Shown here: positions 48,001 to 54,820 of the stretch, in pieces
Layout: each line of letters starts with the position of its first letter
Position numbering within the stretch: the stretch's first letter is position 1
Assembly: GCF_007829875.1 (NCBI RefSeq)
Contig: NZ_VIWV01000001.1
Coordinates: 7,948,001 to 8,012,000 of the forward strand
Reading direction: 5' to 3'
Source of the DNA: Streptomyces capillispiralis
Lineage (GTDB): Bacteria; Actinomycetota; Actinomycetes; Streptomycetales; Streptomycetaceae
DNA length: 64,000 nucleotides
Made by a program: the position numbers and the translations under genes
The notes under the pieces: generated by a model
Databases searched by the model: none
What the model saw: the letters and a program-made list of their open reading frames with translations, nothing else
What the model was told of the DNA's origin: nothing

Positions 48001-48572
48001 GCCTGCCCGTGAACGTCTACCGCGTCGACCAGATCGCCGGCGACCAGGTCAACGGCGCCTGCCAGACCCGCGACTTCGTGTGGCTGACCATCAAGGGCAT
48101 GCTCCAGGCGGGCGCGGCCCCGGCCGAACTCCCGGGTGTGTTCCGGCTGATGCCGGTCGACTACGCGAGCGCCGCCCTGGTCGCCGTCTCCCGGAGCCGG
48201 GACGCCGCGGGCGGCACCTACCACCTCTGCAACGAGAGCCACGTGACGTTCGCCGAGGTGGTCGCGTACCTGCGGGAGTACGGCTACCCGCTGGACGAAC
48301 TCGACCGCGCGACCTGGTTCGAACTGGTGCGGGCCGACCCGGAGAACTCCGCCGCACCGCTGCTCGACGCGGTGGAACTGCTCGTCGCGGACAGCGAGTC
48401 CTTCTACCCGGCCATCGCCACCACCGGGACCGTCACCGCGCTCGACGGCACCGGCATCGCCTGCCCGCCGGTCACCCGTGAACTGTTCCGGAAGTACGTC
48501 GAGTTCTTCGCGGACACCGGGTACTTCCCCGCCCCGCGGGAGAGCGGCGCCGGAGCGGGTGCCGCCCGGTGA
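42066..48572 (+). CDS. Type I modular PKS 3: module 5 with terminal thioester reductase
   Basis: 2168 residues. N-terminal docking coil (SNEEKLLAYLKKV). KS (Cys203). The AT is unlike the others: GSSQGE, with Ser658 replacing the His before nucleophile Ser659, and FASH (761-764) instead of malonyl HAFH, suggesting methyl- or larger alkylmalonyl-CoA. The DH appears dead: catalytic His is Ser962 (DSRVHG) and the Asp is Glu1129. The KR is intact (TGGTGTLG, Tyr1552, LDD), giving a hydroxyl. ACP Ser1719. From ~1800 a C-terminal reductase (R) domain has TGVTGFLG and the Tyr1961-Lys1965 pair (YTQSK), so the chain leaves as an aldehyde rather than an acid. No thioesterase domain. The following inverted repeat ends the operon. 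Confidence 0.97.
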   Translation: MSNEEKLLAYLKKVTGDLQKARRRVTELESGRDEPIAIVGMACRYPGVSSPDELWQLVMDERDTITDFPADRGWDLDNLYDPDPAKPGRTYVRQAGFVDDATRFDAAFFGISPREALAMDPQQRLLLETAWEALEDAGIDPAGLKGSKTGVFTGLVEQSYLGLDTPGEFDGYLMTSKLSSMGSGRIAYTLGLEGPAVSIDTACSSSLVALHLAVQSLRSGESTLALAGASYVAATPGGHIDFSQQRGLAQDGRCKPFAASADGIGWSEGVGLLVVERLSDARRNGHDVLAVVRGIAVNQDGASNGLTAPNGPSQERVIRQALRNARLTATEVDAVEAHGTGTTLGDPIEAQALLTTYGQEHTDEQPLYLGSLKSNIGHAQAAAGVGGIIKTVQALRHGVLPRSLHAENPTPVVDWSAGAVHLLTEARPWPETGRPRRAGVSAFGASGTNAHVILEQAPPPEPAEPAGEDTDATPATPTPAVPWILSAKSPEALRAQAGRLLAHTERHPGTGALDIAYSLATTRSVFSHRAAVIGADPDELREGLRALRDGEASPHVVQNTAADGGRTVFVFPGQGGQWDGMAVELLDSSEVFAATIRACEQALAPYVDWSLEDVLRQADGAPSLDRVDVLQPASFAVAVSLAALWRSYGVEPDTVVGSSQGEVAAAYVAGALTLEDAARVAALRSQVAHVLHGRGTIASVALSRDQLAARLAAEGWGERLSIAVVNGPRSTVVSGDGEALEAFVARCKEDGIRAKSFSAAFASHSAQVEEIRDRLLEALAPIRPRKGTVQFYSTVTAGPLDTATLDAEYWYQNLRRPVEFEATARALVDSGHNSFVEVGPHPVLGPVLEESHERAVVVGTLRRDDGGLDRFLTSLGTLHTRGGHVDWQKVFTGHQVRTVRLPTYAFQRERYWYAATGVDVTRLGLAPAEHPLLGAAVTVAGAGQTLFTSRLAAHTHSWLTDSRVHGAAVLPPSALAELAVRAGDEVGLTAVDELTVHEPLVLATGDGTQIQVVVDAADPGDTTAARPFAVHARPDSGDVPWTRVATGRLSLRAPAATADLSQWPPAGATPVDPADVRDRLTADGIATGPAFQGLTGLWRDGDTLLAEVRIPDQLRAQAAEFALHPALLEAALHTLPLALGTPAGTGARLATHWSGYQLYAGGATSLRVRFTPDGDTVRADLADQTGRPIATIDSLTASTVSAAAVGAGDARSHDSLLRVEWRPLGLTTPERPAALAQLGTDLFDAVQLADVAAAAKAVDAGAVLDAVLTWHTPARDGQGIASVYAAAHHALGIVQEWLDDNRLEDVPLVCVTRGAVAVGTEDVTDLGAAAVWGLLRTAQSESPGRFVLVDLDDDPASLAALPALVRSGQAQAALREGRALVPRVARVGAPAPGTTPGGTWNPDGTVLVTGGTGTLGALFAHHLVTAHGVRHLLLTSRSGPAAPGAGELRDSLTALGAEVTIAACDTADRAALEALLAGLPADRPLTGVIHAAGVLDDGLITAQTPERLDAVLRPKVDAAWHLHELTRDLDLSAFVLFSSLAGVIGGAGQSTYAAANSFLDALAQHRGAHGLPATSVAWGLWEQLSAMAANLDAADVERIVRAGFRLVASDAGPGILDTAMALGDPALVGVPVDVEALREQRTSVPLVFQSLARTPVRRTVTESALGTDSLAALLEGKEETEQLGIVLDLVRAEVAAVLGHFDPSGIRPDQPFPELGFDSLTSVELRNRLGAAAGTRLPASLVFDHPSPAALAAYLHAEFAGGEQGGAEPRVDFAAEIRLADDIRPADEVHPVAEDPEDALLTGVTGFLGAFVLRDLMRTTRARVHVLVRAADRDQALERVRANLEWYRLWDDIDPARLRIVVGDLAEPRLGLTEEEFDDLAHTVDVVYHPGASVNWIHPYATVRAANVGGTEELLRLAARHRTVPLHYVSTTGVFAGPVTRGVPLEVTDPAGPGEVLPNGYTQSKWVTEQIIGIARERGLPVNVYRVDQIAGDQVNGACQTRDFVWLTIKGMLQAGAAPAELPGVFRLMPVDYASAALVAVSRSRDAAGGTYHLCNESHVTFAEVVAYLREYGYPLDELDRATWFELVRADPENSAAPLLDAVELLVADSESFYPAIATTGTVTALDGTGIACPPVTRELFRKYVEFFADTGYFPAPRESGAGAGAAR

Positions 48573-48577
48573 GACGA

Positions 48578-48618
48578 CGCCGCGGCCGGGACGCGGCAAC
48601 CGCGTCCCGGCCGCGGCG
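48578..48618. terminator. Bidirectional terminator after PKS3
   Basis: A perfect 19-bp stem (48578-48596 with 48600-48618; core CCGCGGCCGGGACGCGG) and a 3-nt loop, between convergent genes. Confidence 0.85.
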
Positions 48619-48631
48619 GCGGCCCTGTCTC

Positions 48632-49021
48632 TCAGATGTCCTTGCCGTAGGGGTTGTCGATGACGTACAGCCAGTCGTCACCCCGCCGGCGCAGCACGTC
48701 GAGCGCGGTGCCCGAGTGACGCTCGGGGCCGCCCTCGGCCGTGTCCACCTCGATCGACCAGTCCACGACGAGCAGCGCGGTGTCGGACGTCACGTACGAC
48801 TCCAGCACCCGCGCCGTCATGACGGGCCCCAGCGCCAGCACCTCGGCCCGTCCCTTCGTCCGTGCGGGCCCGGAAAGGACACTTCCGTCCTCCTGGACGG
48901 AGATGGCGTCAGCGGCGAAAAGTCGGTCGAGAGTGGCGACATCGCCACTGTTGAAGGAACGGACGGCGAGTTCCGCCCGTGCCAGTACCTGCTGGGTCGG
49001 TTCCTCGTCGATGGCCGTCAT
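48632..49021 (-). CDS. SnoaL/NTF2-like small protein 1
   Basis: 129 residues with an NTF2-like (SnoaL) fold signature: SFNSGDVATLDRLFAADAI near the N-terminus, ESYVTSDTALLVVDW, LDVLRRRGDDWLYVIDNPYGK at the end. It is clearly paralogous to the protein at 62768-63163, with which it shares the VLESYVTSDTALLV core and the IDNPYGK end. Members of this superfamily include polyketide cyclases, isomerases, hydrolases and proteins that simply bind ligands. No metal or obvious catalytic dyad can be assigned. A role in cyclisation or epoxide/imine chemistry is possible but unproven. Its promoter has a three-heptamer repeat almost the same as that of its paralogue. Confidence 0.8.
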   Translation of the reverse strand: MTAIDEEPTQQVLARAELAVRSFNSGDVATLDRLFAADAISVQEDGSVLSGPARTKGRAEVLALGPVMTARVLESYVTSDTALLVVDWSIEVDTAEGGPERHSGTALDVLRRRGDDWLYVIDNPYGKDI

Positions 49022-49105
49022 GGCGTCATCACTCCTCGGTTGTTTGGGCCGGTGGGAATAGCGCGCGAAAAGGCCCGGCGGGCCCCGCGCGTCGCGGGCG
49101 TCGAG

Positions 49106-49134
49106 CCTGCCATCTCCCGGTCATCGCCAGGCAA
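49106..49134 (-). promoter_or_regulatory. SARP-type heptamer repeat before NTF2-like gene 1
   Basis: On the minus strand TTGCCTG, TGACCGG and TGGCAGG start 11 bp apart. The first two heptamers are identical to those at 63213-63241. Confidence 0.65.
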
Positions 49135-49155
49135 CAGCCCGCCTCCCCACAGCGG

Positions 49156-49197
49156 TTACTCCGTGGTGAGAGACCGCGGTGGGCGGCCCCCTACGCT
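49156..49197 (+). promoter_or_regulatory. SARP-type repeat and -10 before the flavin reductase
   Basis: TTACTCC (49156) and TGAGAGA (49167) are 11 bp apart, with a possible third unit GGTGGGC (49178) and a -10-like TACGCT at 49192-49197, 8 bp downstream, as in known SARP promoters. Confidence 0.6.
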
Positions 49198-49226
49198 TTT
49201 CCCATGATTCTTCGGAGGGTTTCGGA

Positions 49227-49760
49227 ATGAGTCCTGTGTCAGTGAACGAAGTCGTCGACCGAATCCCGGTGGAACCGGCGTCGATGCGGTCGGCAATGGC
49301 GCGCTTCGCGACCGGAGTCATCGTGTTGAGCGTGGGTGGCGAGCACATTCACGGAATGACCGCCAACGCGTTCAGTTCGGTTTCGCTGCAGCCGCCGAAA
49401 ATCCTGTGCTGCGTGGCCCACAGCGCCGTTATGCACAAGGCGATCACCGCGGCACACGGGTTCGGCGTCTCGATCCTGGGAGCCGCGCAGGAGCCCGTCG
49501 CCCGCCACTTCGCCGACAAGGCCAGGCCGCTGGGCCCCGAGCAGTTCCGCGACTTCGGTTTCGATCCCGGAACCCACACCGGGGCGCCGCTCCTGCACGG
49601 CGCGGTCGGCTGGCTGGAGTGCGAACTGTCCGAGGCGTACGACTCGGGCGACCACTCGATCTTCATCGGTGACGTGGTCCACGCCGCCACGGCGCAGGAC
49701 TCGTCCGGGCTGCTCTTCTTCAACGGCGGTTTCCGGCAGCTGGGAACCGCCCCCGAGTGA
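49227..49760 (+). CDS. Flavin reductase (HpaC-like)
   Basis: 177 residues of the flavin-reductase domain family: MRSAMARFATGVIVLSV, then MTANAFSSVSLQPPKILCCV, a classic FMN-binding stretch, and FFNGGFRQL at the end. It reduces free FMN/FAD with NAD(P)H. The two acyl-CoA dehydrogenase-fold monooxygenases in this cluster need such a partner, and this is the only reductase of its type seen in the window. The ATG at 49227 has TCGGAGGG upstream, preferred to an in-frame ATG 48 bp earlier that would overlap the -10. It is followed after 13 bp by an unknown gene with its own strong ribosome site. Confidence 0.92.
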   Translation: MSPVSVNEVVDRIPVEPASMRSAMARFATGVIVLSVGGEHIHGMTANAFSSVSLQPPKILCCVAHSAVMHKAITAAHGFGVSILGAAQEPVARHFADKARPLGPEQFRDFGFDPGTHTGAPLLHGAVGWLECELSEAYDSGDHSIFIGDVVHAATAQDSSGLLFFNGGFRQLGTAPE

Positions 49761-49773
49761 AACAGGGGGGACC

Positions 49774-50418
49774 ATGTCCGCAGGAACGAGCACGCAGAAG
49801 CCGGCCTGGCCCCAGGAGCCCCTCGTCGGACCCTGGTTCGTCGAGGCGCTGAACGAGGGCCTGGCCCGGTCGGTCACGCGGCTCACCCGGCCCGCGCCCG
49901 CCCCACGGCACGGCGCCCCGGAACCGCACGGCACCCTCACCGGACCCGAGGCCGTCCACGGCCTCCCCGATCCGCGCGGCCTCTCCTACACCGGTCGGCA
50001 CACCTTCGCCGACCCCTTCACCGCCAAGGTGATGGCCGCGTACACGGAGGCGCTCGACTCCGTGCTCGGCCGCGCCGAGCGCGCGGACCCCCGGCTCGGG
50101 CGGGCGCTGCTGCGTCACGGGGCCCACACGCTCGCGGAGGCGTCCGGCCTGGTGTGCCGGACGCCGGACGGCGTCGAGTGTCCCGCGGAACGGCCGCTGG
50201 AACCGGAACGGGCGGCGGAGATGGGGACGCTGCTCATGGAGTGCGCCGCGCTCGTGGCGCTCGGCGACGGATCACCGCACACGGGCTCCCGGGCCGCCGA
50301 CCTCATCAGGCACCTGGGCACCTCGGTGCGCCGGACCCCCGGACCCGCCCGGACCCGCCGTGCCGCATCACGATCACGGACTTCAACAAAAGTTCACAGT
50401 CGGAACATTGGATCCTGA
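49774..50418 (+). CDS. Unrecognised 214-residue protein
   Basis: The start MSAGTSTQKPAWPQEP is set by CAGGGGGG just upstream, 13 bp after the flavin reductase stop, so the two are probably cotranscribed. The protein is soluble, with no signal or membrane segment. Recognisable patches are WFVEALNEGLARSVTRL, FTAKVMAAYTEALDSVLG and GTLLMECAALVAL. I do not recognise the family. Third-position GC supports real coding to about residue 190. The last ~25 residues are Arg/Ser-rich and overlap the SARP-type repeat of the next gene, so the C-terminus may be less constrained. Confidence 0.65.
   Translation: MSAGTSTQKPAWPQEPLVGPWFVEALNEGLARSVTRLTRPAPAPRHGAPEPHGTLTGPEAVHGLPDPRGLSYTGRHTFADPFTAKVMAAYTEALDSVLGRAERADPRLGRALLRHGAHTLAEASGLVCRTPDGVECPAERPLEPERAAEMGTLLMECAALVALGDGSPHTGSRAADLIRHLGTSVRRTPGPARTRRAASRSRTSTKVHSRNIGS
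50382..50399 (+). promoter_or_regulatory. SARP-type heptamer repeat before the SDR gene
   Basis: TTCAACA (50382-50388) and TTCACAG (50393-50399) start 11 bp apart, about 40 bp before the SDR start and inside the end of the preceding gene. Confidence 0.6.
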
Positions 50419-50430
50419 CAGGATCTCCCC

Positions 50431-51192
50431 ATGGACAAAAGTCTGCTGAACGGAAAAGTCGTGCTCGTCACCGGGGCGAGCAGTGGTATCGGAGCGGCGG
50501 CGGCCAGAGTGTTCGCCCAGGAGGGCGCGGCGGTCTTACTGGTCGCCCGCCGGCAGGAACGGCTGGCCGCGCTCGCCGAGGAGCTGCGCGGCCAGGGGGC
50601 CCGGGCGGAGTACGTGGTCGCCGACGTCACCTCGCCCGAGGACGCCGCCATGGCGGTGAAATCGGCCGTCGGCACGTTCGGACGGCTCGACGGGGCGTTC
50701 AACAACGCCGGCGTCGGAGGGGACCGCACCCCCCTGCACGAGATGGACGACGAGACCTACGACACCATCATGGACACCAACGTGCGCGGTGTCTTCAACT
50801 GCCTGCGCGCGGAGATCCCCGCGATGCTGGAGCACGGCGGCGCGATCGTCAACAACAGCAGTGTCGGCGGGCTCGTCGCCATCCCCACGGCGGCGCCGTA
50901 CATCGCCTCCAAGCATGCCGTGGTGGGCCTCACCCGGGCCGCCGCCGACGAGTACGCCCAGCAGGGCATCAGGGTCAACGCGGTGGCGCCCGGCACCACC
51001 CGCAGCGAGATCACCGCGGACTGGTTCGCCCGCAACCCCGGGCTGGAGGACATGGTCAACTCCATGACCCCCCAGGGCCGTACGGCGGAACCGGAGGAGG
51101 TGGCCGCGGCCGCGGCCTGGCTGCTCAGCGACCGCTGCCCCTTCCTGACCGGCACGGTCCTGCCGGTGGACGGCGGCTTCGTCAACCAGTGA
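50431..51192 (+). CDS. Short-chain dehydrogenase/reductase
   Basis: 253 residues, classical SDR: cofactor loop TGASSGIG (14-21), NNAG near 90, catalytic Ser in NNSSVGG, Tyr157 and Lys161 in YIASK, and a C-terminal end like FabG (LTGTVLPVDGGFVNQ). It likely oxidises or reduces a hydroxyl/ketone on the alkaloid, such as the C3 position left by the module 5 KR; the substrate is inferred. TTA at 50536-50538 implies bldA dependence. It has its own promoter repeat, so it need not be cotranscribed with the unknown gene upstream. Confidence 0.92.
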   Translation: MDKSLLNGKVVLVTGASSGIGAAAARVFAQEGAAVLLVARRQERLAALAEELRGQGARAEYVVADVTSPEDAAMAVKSAVGTFGRLDGAFNNAGVGGDRTPLHEMDDETYDTIMDTNVRGVFNCLRAEIPAMLEHGGAIVNNSSVGGLVAIPTAAPYIASKHAVVGLTRAAADEYAQQGIRVNAVAPGTTRSEITADWFARNPGLEDMVNSMTPQGRTAEPEEVAAAAAWLLSDRCPFLTGTVLPVDGGFVNQ

Positions 51193-51215
51193 GCACGGTG
51201 CGGCGCGGGGGCGGA

Positions 51216-51257
51216 TTACTCCGCCGTTACTGCCGTCCCACGCCGCCCGGATAGATT
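51216..51257 (+). promoter_or_regulatory. SARP-type repeat and -10 before imine reductase 1
   Basis: TTACTCC (51216) and TTACTGC (51227) start 11 bp apart. A -10-like TAGATT follows at 51252-51257. TTACTCC also occurs in the flavin reductase promoter. Confidence 0.65.
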
Positions 51258-51392
51258 CGCAAGCCACGCAGAGGCGTGTGGGGCGCCCCGTTCGGTACGG
51301 GTCCTTCGCCGGGCCGGGCCGAACCGCCGGAACGGTGGCGCCGTTCCGGCGCGGGCCCCTTCTCCCCCCGACCACGAGAGGGCAGAACACCC

Positions 51393-52265
51393 ATGTCGAA
51401 GCAGTCGCTCACCCTGATCGGACTCGGCCCGATGGGCAGCGCGATGGCCGACGCGTACCTCGCCAAGGGCTACGAGGTGACCGTGTGGAACCGGACGGCG
51501 AGCAAGGCCGAGCCCCTCGTGGCCAAGGGAGCCGTCCTCGCGCCCACGGTCGCCGACGCCCTCGCCGCGAACACGCTCGTCCTGCTCAGCCTGACGGACC
51601 ACCAGGCGATGTACGCCATCCTCGGCCGGGCCACCGAGGCACTGGAGGGCAGGACCGTCGTCAACCTCAGCTCCGACACCCCGGCCAAGTCCCGCGAGGC
51701 GGCCGAGTGGGTGAACGGGCACGGCGCGGCGTACCTGACGGGCGGGGTGACGGTGCCGCCCCACCGCATCGCCGGCCCGGGGGCGCTCACCTTCTACAGC
51801 GGTCCCCACGCGCTCTTCGAGGAGCACCGCGCCACGCTCGAGGTGATCTCCGCCGCCGACCACCGGGGGGAGGACCAGGGGCTGGCCGCCCTGTACTACC
51901 AGCTCCAGCTGGACATCTTCTGGACGTCCCTGTCCTCCTGGCTGCACGCCGTCGCTGTGGCGAAGGCCAACGGCATCTCCGCCTCCGACCTCCTGCCCTA
52001 CGCCTCCGGCACCCTCGCCTCGATGCCGGACTTCCTCGGCTTCTACACCCCCCGGCTGGACGAGGGGAACTTCGCGGGCGACGTGGAGCGGCTCTCCATG
52101 GGGCTGGCGAGCATCGAGCACGTCGTGGAGACCGGACTCGACAGCGGTGTCGACTCCTCGCTGCCGACCGCCGTGATGGACCTCCTGCGCCGGGGCTTCG
52201 ACGCCGGCCGGGCCGAGGACAGCGCCACCAGCATCGTCGAACTCCTCGGGCGGCCCTCCGCGTAG
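51393..52265 (+). CDS. Imine reductase-like NAD(P)-binding protein 1 (Tyr type)
   Basis: 290 residues of the 6-phosphogluconate-dehydrogenase/imine-reductase family: LIGLGPMGSAM, VWNRTASKAEPL (the NADP-preferring segment typical of IREDs), and the long inter-domain helix. At the position that holds the catalytic Asp in (R)-type IREDs (ALYD) this protein has ALYYQ (Tyr169). Tyr there is the mark of the (S)-type class. In polyketide alkaloids such enzymes reduce the cyclic imine formed after transamination. Start at 51393 with GAGAGGG upstream; a longer frame is not supported. It may differ in stereochemistry or role from the two paralogues at 54821 and 55960. Confidence 0.9.
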   Translation: MSKQSLTLIGLGPMGSAMADAYLAKGYEVTVWNRTASKAEPLVAKGAVLAPTVADALAANTLVLLSLTDHQAMYAILGRATEALEGRTVVNLSSDTPAKSREAAEWVNGHGAAYLTGGVTVPPHRIAGPGALTFYSGPHALFEEHRATLEVISAADHRGEDQGLAALYYQLQLDIFWTSLSSWLHAVAVAKANGISASDLLPYASGTLASMPDFLGFYTPRLDEGNFAGDVERLSMGLASIEHVVETGLDSGVDSSLPTAVMDLLRRGFDAGRAEDSATSIVELLGRPSA

Positions 52266-52283
52266 GCGGCCCCGCTCGTCCCC

Positions 52284-52324
52284 GCCCGGCCGCCGCCCCT
52301 CGCACCACGGGGCGGCGGCCGGGC
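52284..52324 (+). terminator. Terminator after imine reductase 1
   Basis: A perfect 16-bp stem (GCCCGGCCGCCGCCCC at 52284-52299, complement 52309-52324) with a 9-nt loop. Confidence 0.8.
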
Positions 52325-52406
52325 CGCTTCACGCCCCTCGACCGCACCTCCGGGGCGCGCACATTCCCGGGGAACCGGACGCCCACGCACCGGCGTACGA
52401 CCGGGA

Positions 52407-52435
52407 TTACCGGAGCATGACACACAGCGGATACG
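52407..52435 (+). promoter_or_regulatory. SARP-type repeat before the second flavin monooxygenase
   Basis: TTACCGG (52407) and TGACACA (52418) start 11 bp apart, followed by an AT-richer GATACGTT that could be the -10. Confidence 0.6.
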
Positions 52436-52509
52436 TTCCTGCGGGCCATGAAAGTTCACGACCGGCGCCGCACCACGGGAACAGAAACCGACATGGGAAG
52501 GTGAACGGG

Positions 52510-53685
52510 ATGACTGCTGCCGATGTGCACCAACTGGCGGTACTCGAAGCGGTACGGAGCATCGCCCCCAGAATCAGGGAGAACGCCGCGCACGCCGAGA
52601 AGGCGGGCTGGATACCGGACGAGAGCGTGGAACTGCTGGAGAAGGCCGGGGTCTTCGGCATCGCCGTGCCCGAGAGGTTCGGCGGCACGGACCTTCCGGC
52701 CACCCAGCAGTTAGCGGTCCTGGAGGAGATCGCCAGGGCCTGCGGCTCCACCGGCTGGGTCACCTCCGTCTGGGTGACCACGGCATGGATGGCGAGCCTC
52801 TACCCCGACAAGGCACAGGAGGAGGTCTTCGCGGGCGGCCGGGTGCGCGTCTCCGGCGGCTTCACGCCCTCCGGCACACTGGTGCCGGCCGAGGGCGGTT
52901 ACCTCCTCACCGGCCAGTGGCGGTTCAACAGCGGCGTCCGCGCCGCCGACTGGAACGTCTGCTCCGCGCTCATCGAGCACGAGGACGGCCGGGTCGAGGA
53001 CCTCTACCCGCTGGTCCCGACCTCGGACCTGGTCATCGGGGAGGACTGGGACGTCTTCGGCGCGGCCGGCACCGGCAGCGTCACCTCGACCGCCGACGGC
53101 GTCTTCGTCCCCGCGCACCGCGTGGTCGGCGCCGAGGCGTACGAGGCGGCCACCCGCGACCGGTGGAACGCGGATCTCAAGGGCCGCAACTACCACCTGC
53201 TCAGCCACGTGCTGACCCAGTGCACCGCCGTCTACACCGGCCTCGCCAGGGCCGCCCTCGACGTCTTCGTGGAGAAGCTCCCGGGCAAGGGCATCGCGTA
53301 CTCGAACTGGACCGAGCAGATCAAGCACCCGCACATCCACCACCAGGTGGCCGTGGCCGCCAACAAGATCGCGGCGGCGGAGGCCCTGCAGCGCACCCTG
53401 GTGGACCTGGTGCAGGAACGCGCCGATGAGGGCCGCCGGCTGACGGTGGGGGAGAAGGCGACGATCCGCGGGCAGATCGCCTTCATCGTGCAGACGGCGA
53501 AGGAGGCCGTCGACGTCCTCTACACCCTCAGCCCGGCCTCCGTCATCGTGCGCAGCGGAGACCTGCAGCGCATCCAGCGCGACCTCCTGGCACTGTCGGT
53601 GCACGGGCTGTTCGCCCCGCTCGCCTCCCTCGAGGTCCAGGGGCGCCTGCTGCTCGGCCTGGAACCCGACAACGACTACCTCTGA
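52510..53685 (+). CDS. Acyl-CoA dehydrogenase-fold flavin monooxygenase 2
   Basis: 391 residues, close paralogue of the enzyme at 7567-8745: IPDESVELLEKAGVFGIAVP, RACGSTGWV, WRFNSGVRAADWN, AAGTGSVTST, ending LLGLEPDNDYL. It is expected to use reduced flavin supplied by the HpaC-like reductase. ATG 52510 was chosen because it equals the paralogue's length and has GGAAG upstream; frames further upstream cover the promoter repeat. A TTA codon (52711-52713, Leu68) suggests bldA control. Two such monooxygenases in one cluster suggest two oxygenations, for example epoxidation of the side chain and ring or N-hydroxylation; which does which is unknown. Confidence 0.85.
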   Translation: MTAADVHQLAVLEAVRSIAPRIRENAAHAEKAGWIPDESVELLEKAGVFGIAVPERFGGTDLPATQQLAVLEEIARACGSTGWVTSVWVTTAWMASLYPDKAQEEVFAGGRVRVSGGFTPSGTLVPAEGGYLLTGQWRFNSGVRAADWNVCSALIEHEDGRVEDLYPLVPTSDLVIGEDWDVFGAAGTGSVTSTADGVFVPAHRVVGAEAYEAATRDRWNADLKGRNYHLLSHVLTQCTAVYTGLARAALDVFVEKLPGKGIAYSNWTEQIKHPHIHHQVAVAANKIAAAEALQRTLVDLVQERADEGRRLTVGEKATIRGQIAFIVQTAKEAVDVLYTLSPASVIVRSGDLQRIQRDLLALSVHGLFAPLASLEVQGRLLLGLEPDNDYL

Positions 53686-53718
53686 TCCGGCGGGCCGGTC
53701 CCGCGCCCCACGCACGGC

Positions 53719-53762
53719 GCCCCGCTCCCGTACGCACACGACGTGTCGTACGGGAGCGGGGC
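53719..53762. terminator. Bidirectional terminator between convergent genes
   Basis: A perfect 16-bp stem (GCCCCGCTCCCGTACG at 53719-53734, complement 53747-53762) with a 12-nt loop that can itself fold. Confidence 0.85.
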
Positions 53763-53803
53763 GTCCGGGTTGTCGGGAAGGGTCCGGGCGGGCGGGGTTG
53801 CGG

Positions 53804-54673
53804 TTACGACGGCTGCTTGTCCCACACGCCCGTGGCCGCCGTCTCGCGCACGTAGGCGGCGAAGTCGCGCGGCGCCCGCCCCAGGATGCGCTCCACGGCG
53901 TCCGTGAGGTACCCGTTGGCGCCGCTGTGCACCTGGGCGAAGAGGCTCGACTCCATCCGGGCGAACTCCTCGGTGTCCATGTACATGTACGGCTCGGGCA
54001 CACCCGCGGCCCGCATCTCGGCGGCGAACTCCTCGGCGGACTGCGGGGTGAAGCGGAAGTCGTGCCCGGTGCCGGCGGCGATCTCCGCCACGGCGTCGCC
54101 GAAGGTCAGCAGCCGGGGCCCGGTCAGCTCGTAGAGGCGGCCGGTGTGGCCGTCCTCGGTGAGCACCCGCGCGGCCGCCTCGGCCACGTCCTGCGCGTCG
54201 ACGAACGCCTCCCGGCCGTCCCCGGTGGGCAGACGGACCTCGCCGGCCACCAGCGGGTGCACCAGCAGCGCCTCACTGAAGTTCTGGAAGAACCAGGCGG
54301 GACGCAGGATGGTCCACGGAGCGCCGGAGGAGCGCACCGCCACCTCGGCCGGGTAGGCCTCGGGCCACCCGCGCGCCGACTGCAGGACCACCCGCTCCAC
54401 GCCGAGGGAGCGGGCCAGCTCGCCCAGCGAGCGCAGCCGTACGGCGGCCTCCGGGCTGAACAGGTTCTGGAGGTAGACCACGTACACGGCGCGGGCGCCC
54501 TCCAGGGCGGGGGCCCAGGTGGCGGTGTCGTGCCAGTCGAAGTGCTGCTCGGAGGAGCGGGACGCCACCCGCACCGGGTGGCCACCGTCGCGCAGGGCCG
54601 GTACCAGGCGCCGGCCGACCTTGCCCAGACCACCGAGGACGACGATGGGTCTCTCCGTCAGGTTCTCAGTCAT
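53804..54673 (-). CDS. NmrA-like NAD(P)-binding reductase
   Basis: 289 residues, atypical extended SDR of the NmrA type: VVLGGLGKVGRRLV cofactor loop, VYVVYLQN, ILRPAWFFQNFSEALL and DVAEAAARVLTEDGHTG, all family features. The classical Tyr-x3-Lys pair is not evident, as usual for this group. These proteins can be NAD(P)H-dependent reductases or redox sensors. ATG 54673 has GTGGAG upstream. It lies 147 bp after imine reductase 2 on the same strand and is probably cotranscribed. Substrate unknown; reduction of an unsaturated or carbonyl position is plausible. Confidence 0.85.
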   Translation of the reverse strand: MTENLTERPIVVLGGLGKVGRRLVPALRDGGHPVRVASRSSEQHFDWHDTATWAPALEGARAVYVVYLQNLFSPEAAVRLRSLGELARSLGVERVVLQSARGWPEAYPAEVAVRSSGAPWTILRPAWFFQNFSEALLVHPLVAGEVRLPTGDGREAFVDAQDVAEAAARVLTEDGHTGRLYELTGPRLLTFGDAVAEIAAGTGHDFRFTPQSAEEFAAEMRAAGVPEPYMYMDTEEFARMESSLFAQVHSGANGYLTDAVERILGRAPRDFAAYVRETAATGVWDKQPS

Positions 54674-54820
54674 GCGGCTCACTCCACCGGTTCCGCGGGC
54701 CCCGGGCAAGGGGGGTCCACGCCCCGCCGCGCACCCGATGACCAGCCGGTTTCCCAGCTGGGCGGGCGATGGCGGGGCAGTGGTCGGGCGGTGGCCACCG
54801 GCGCGTCGCGGCCCGGTCCC

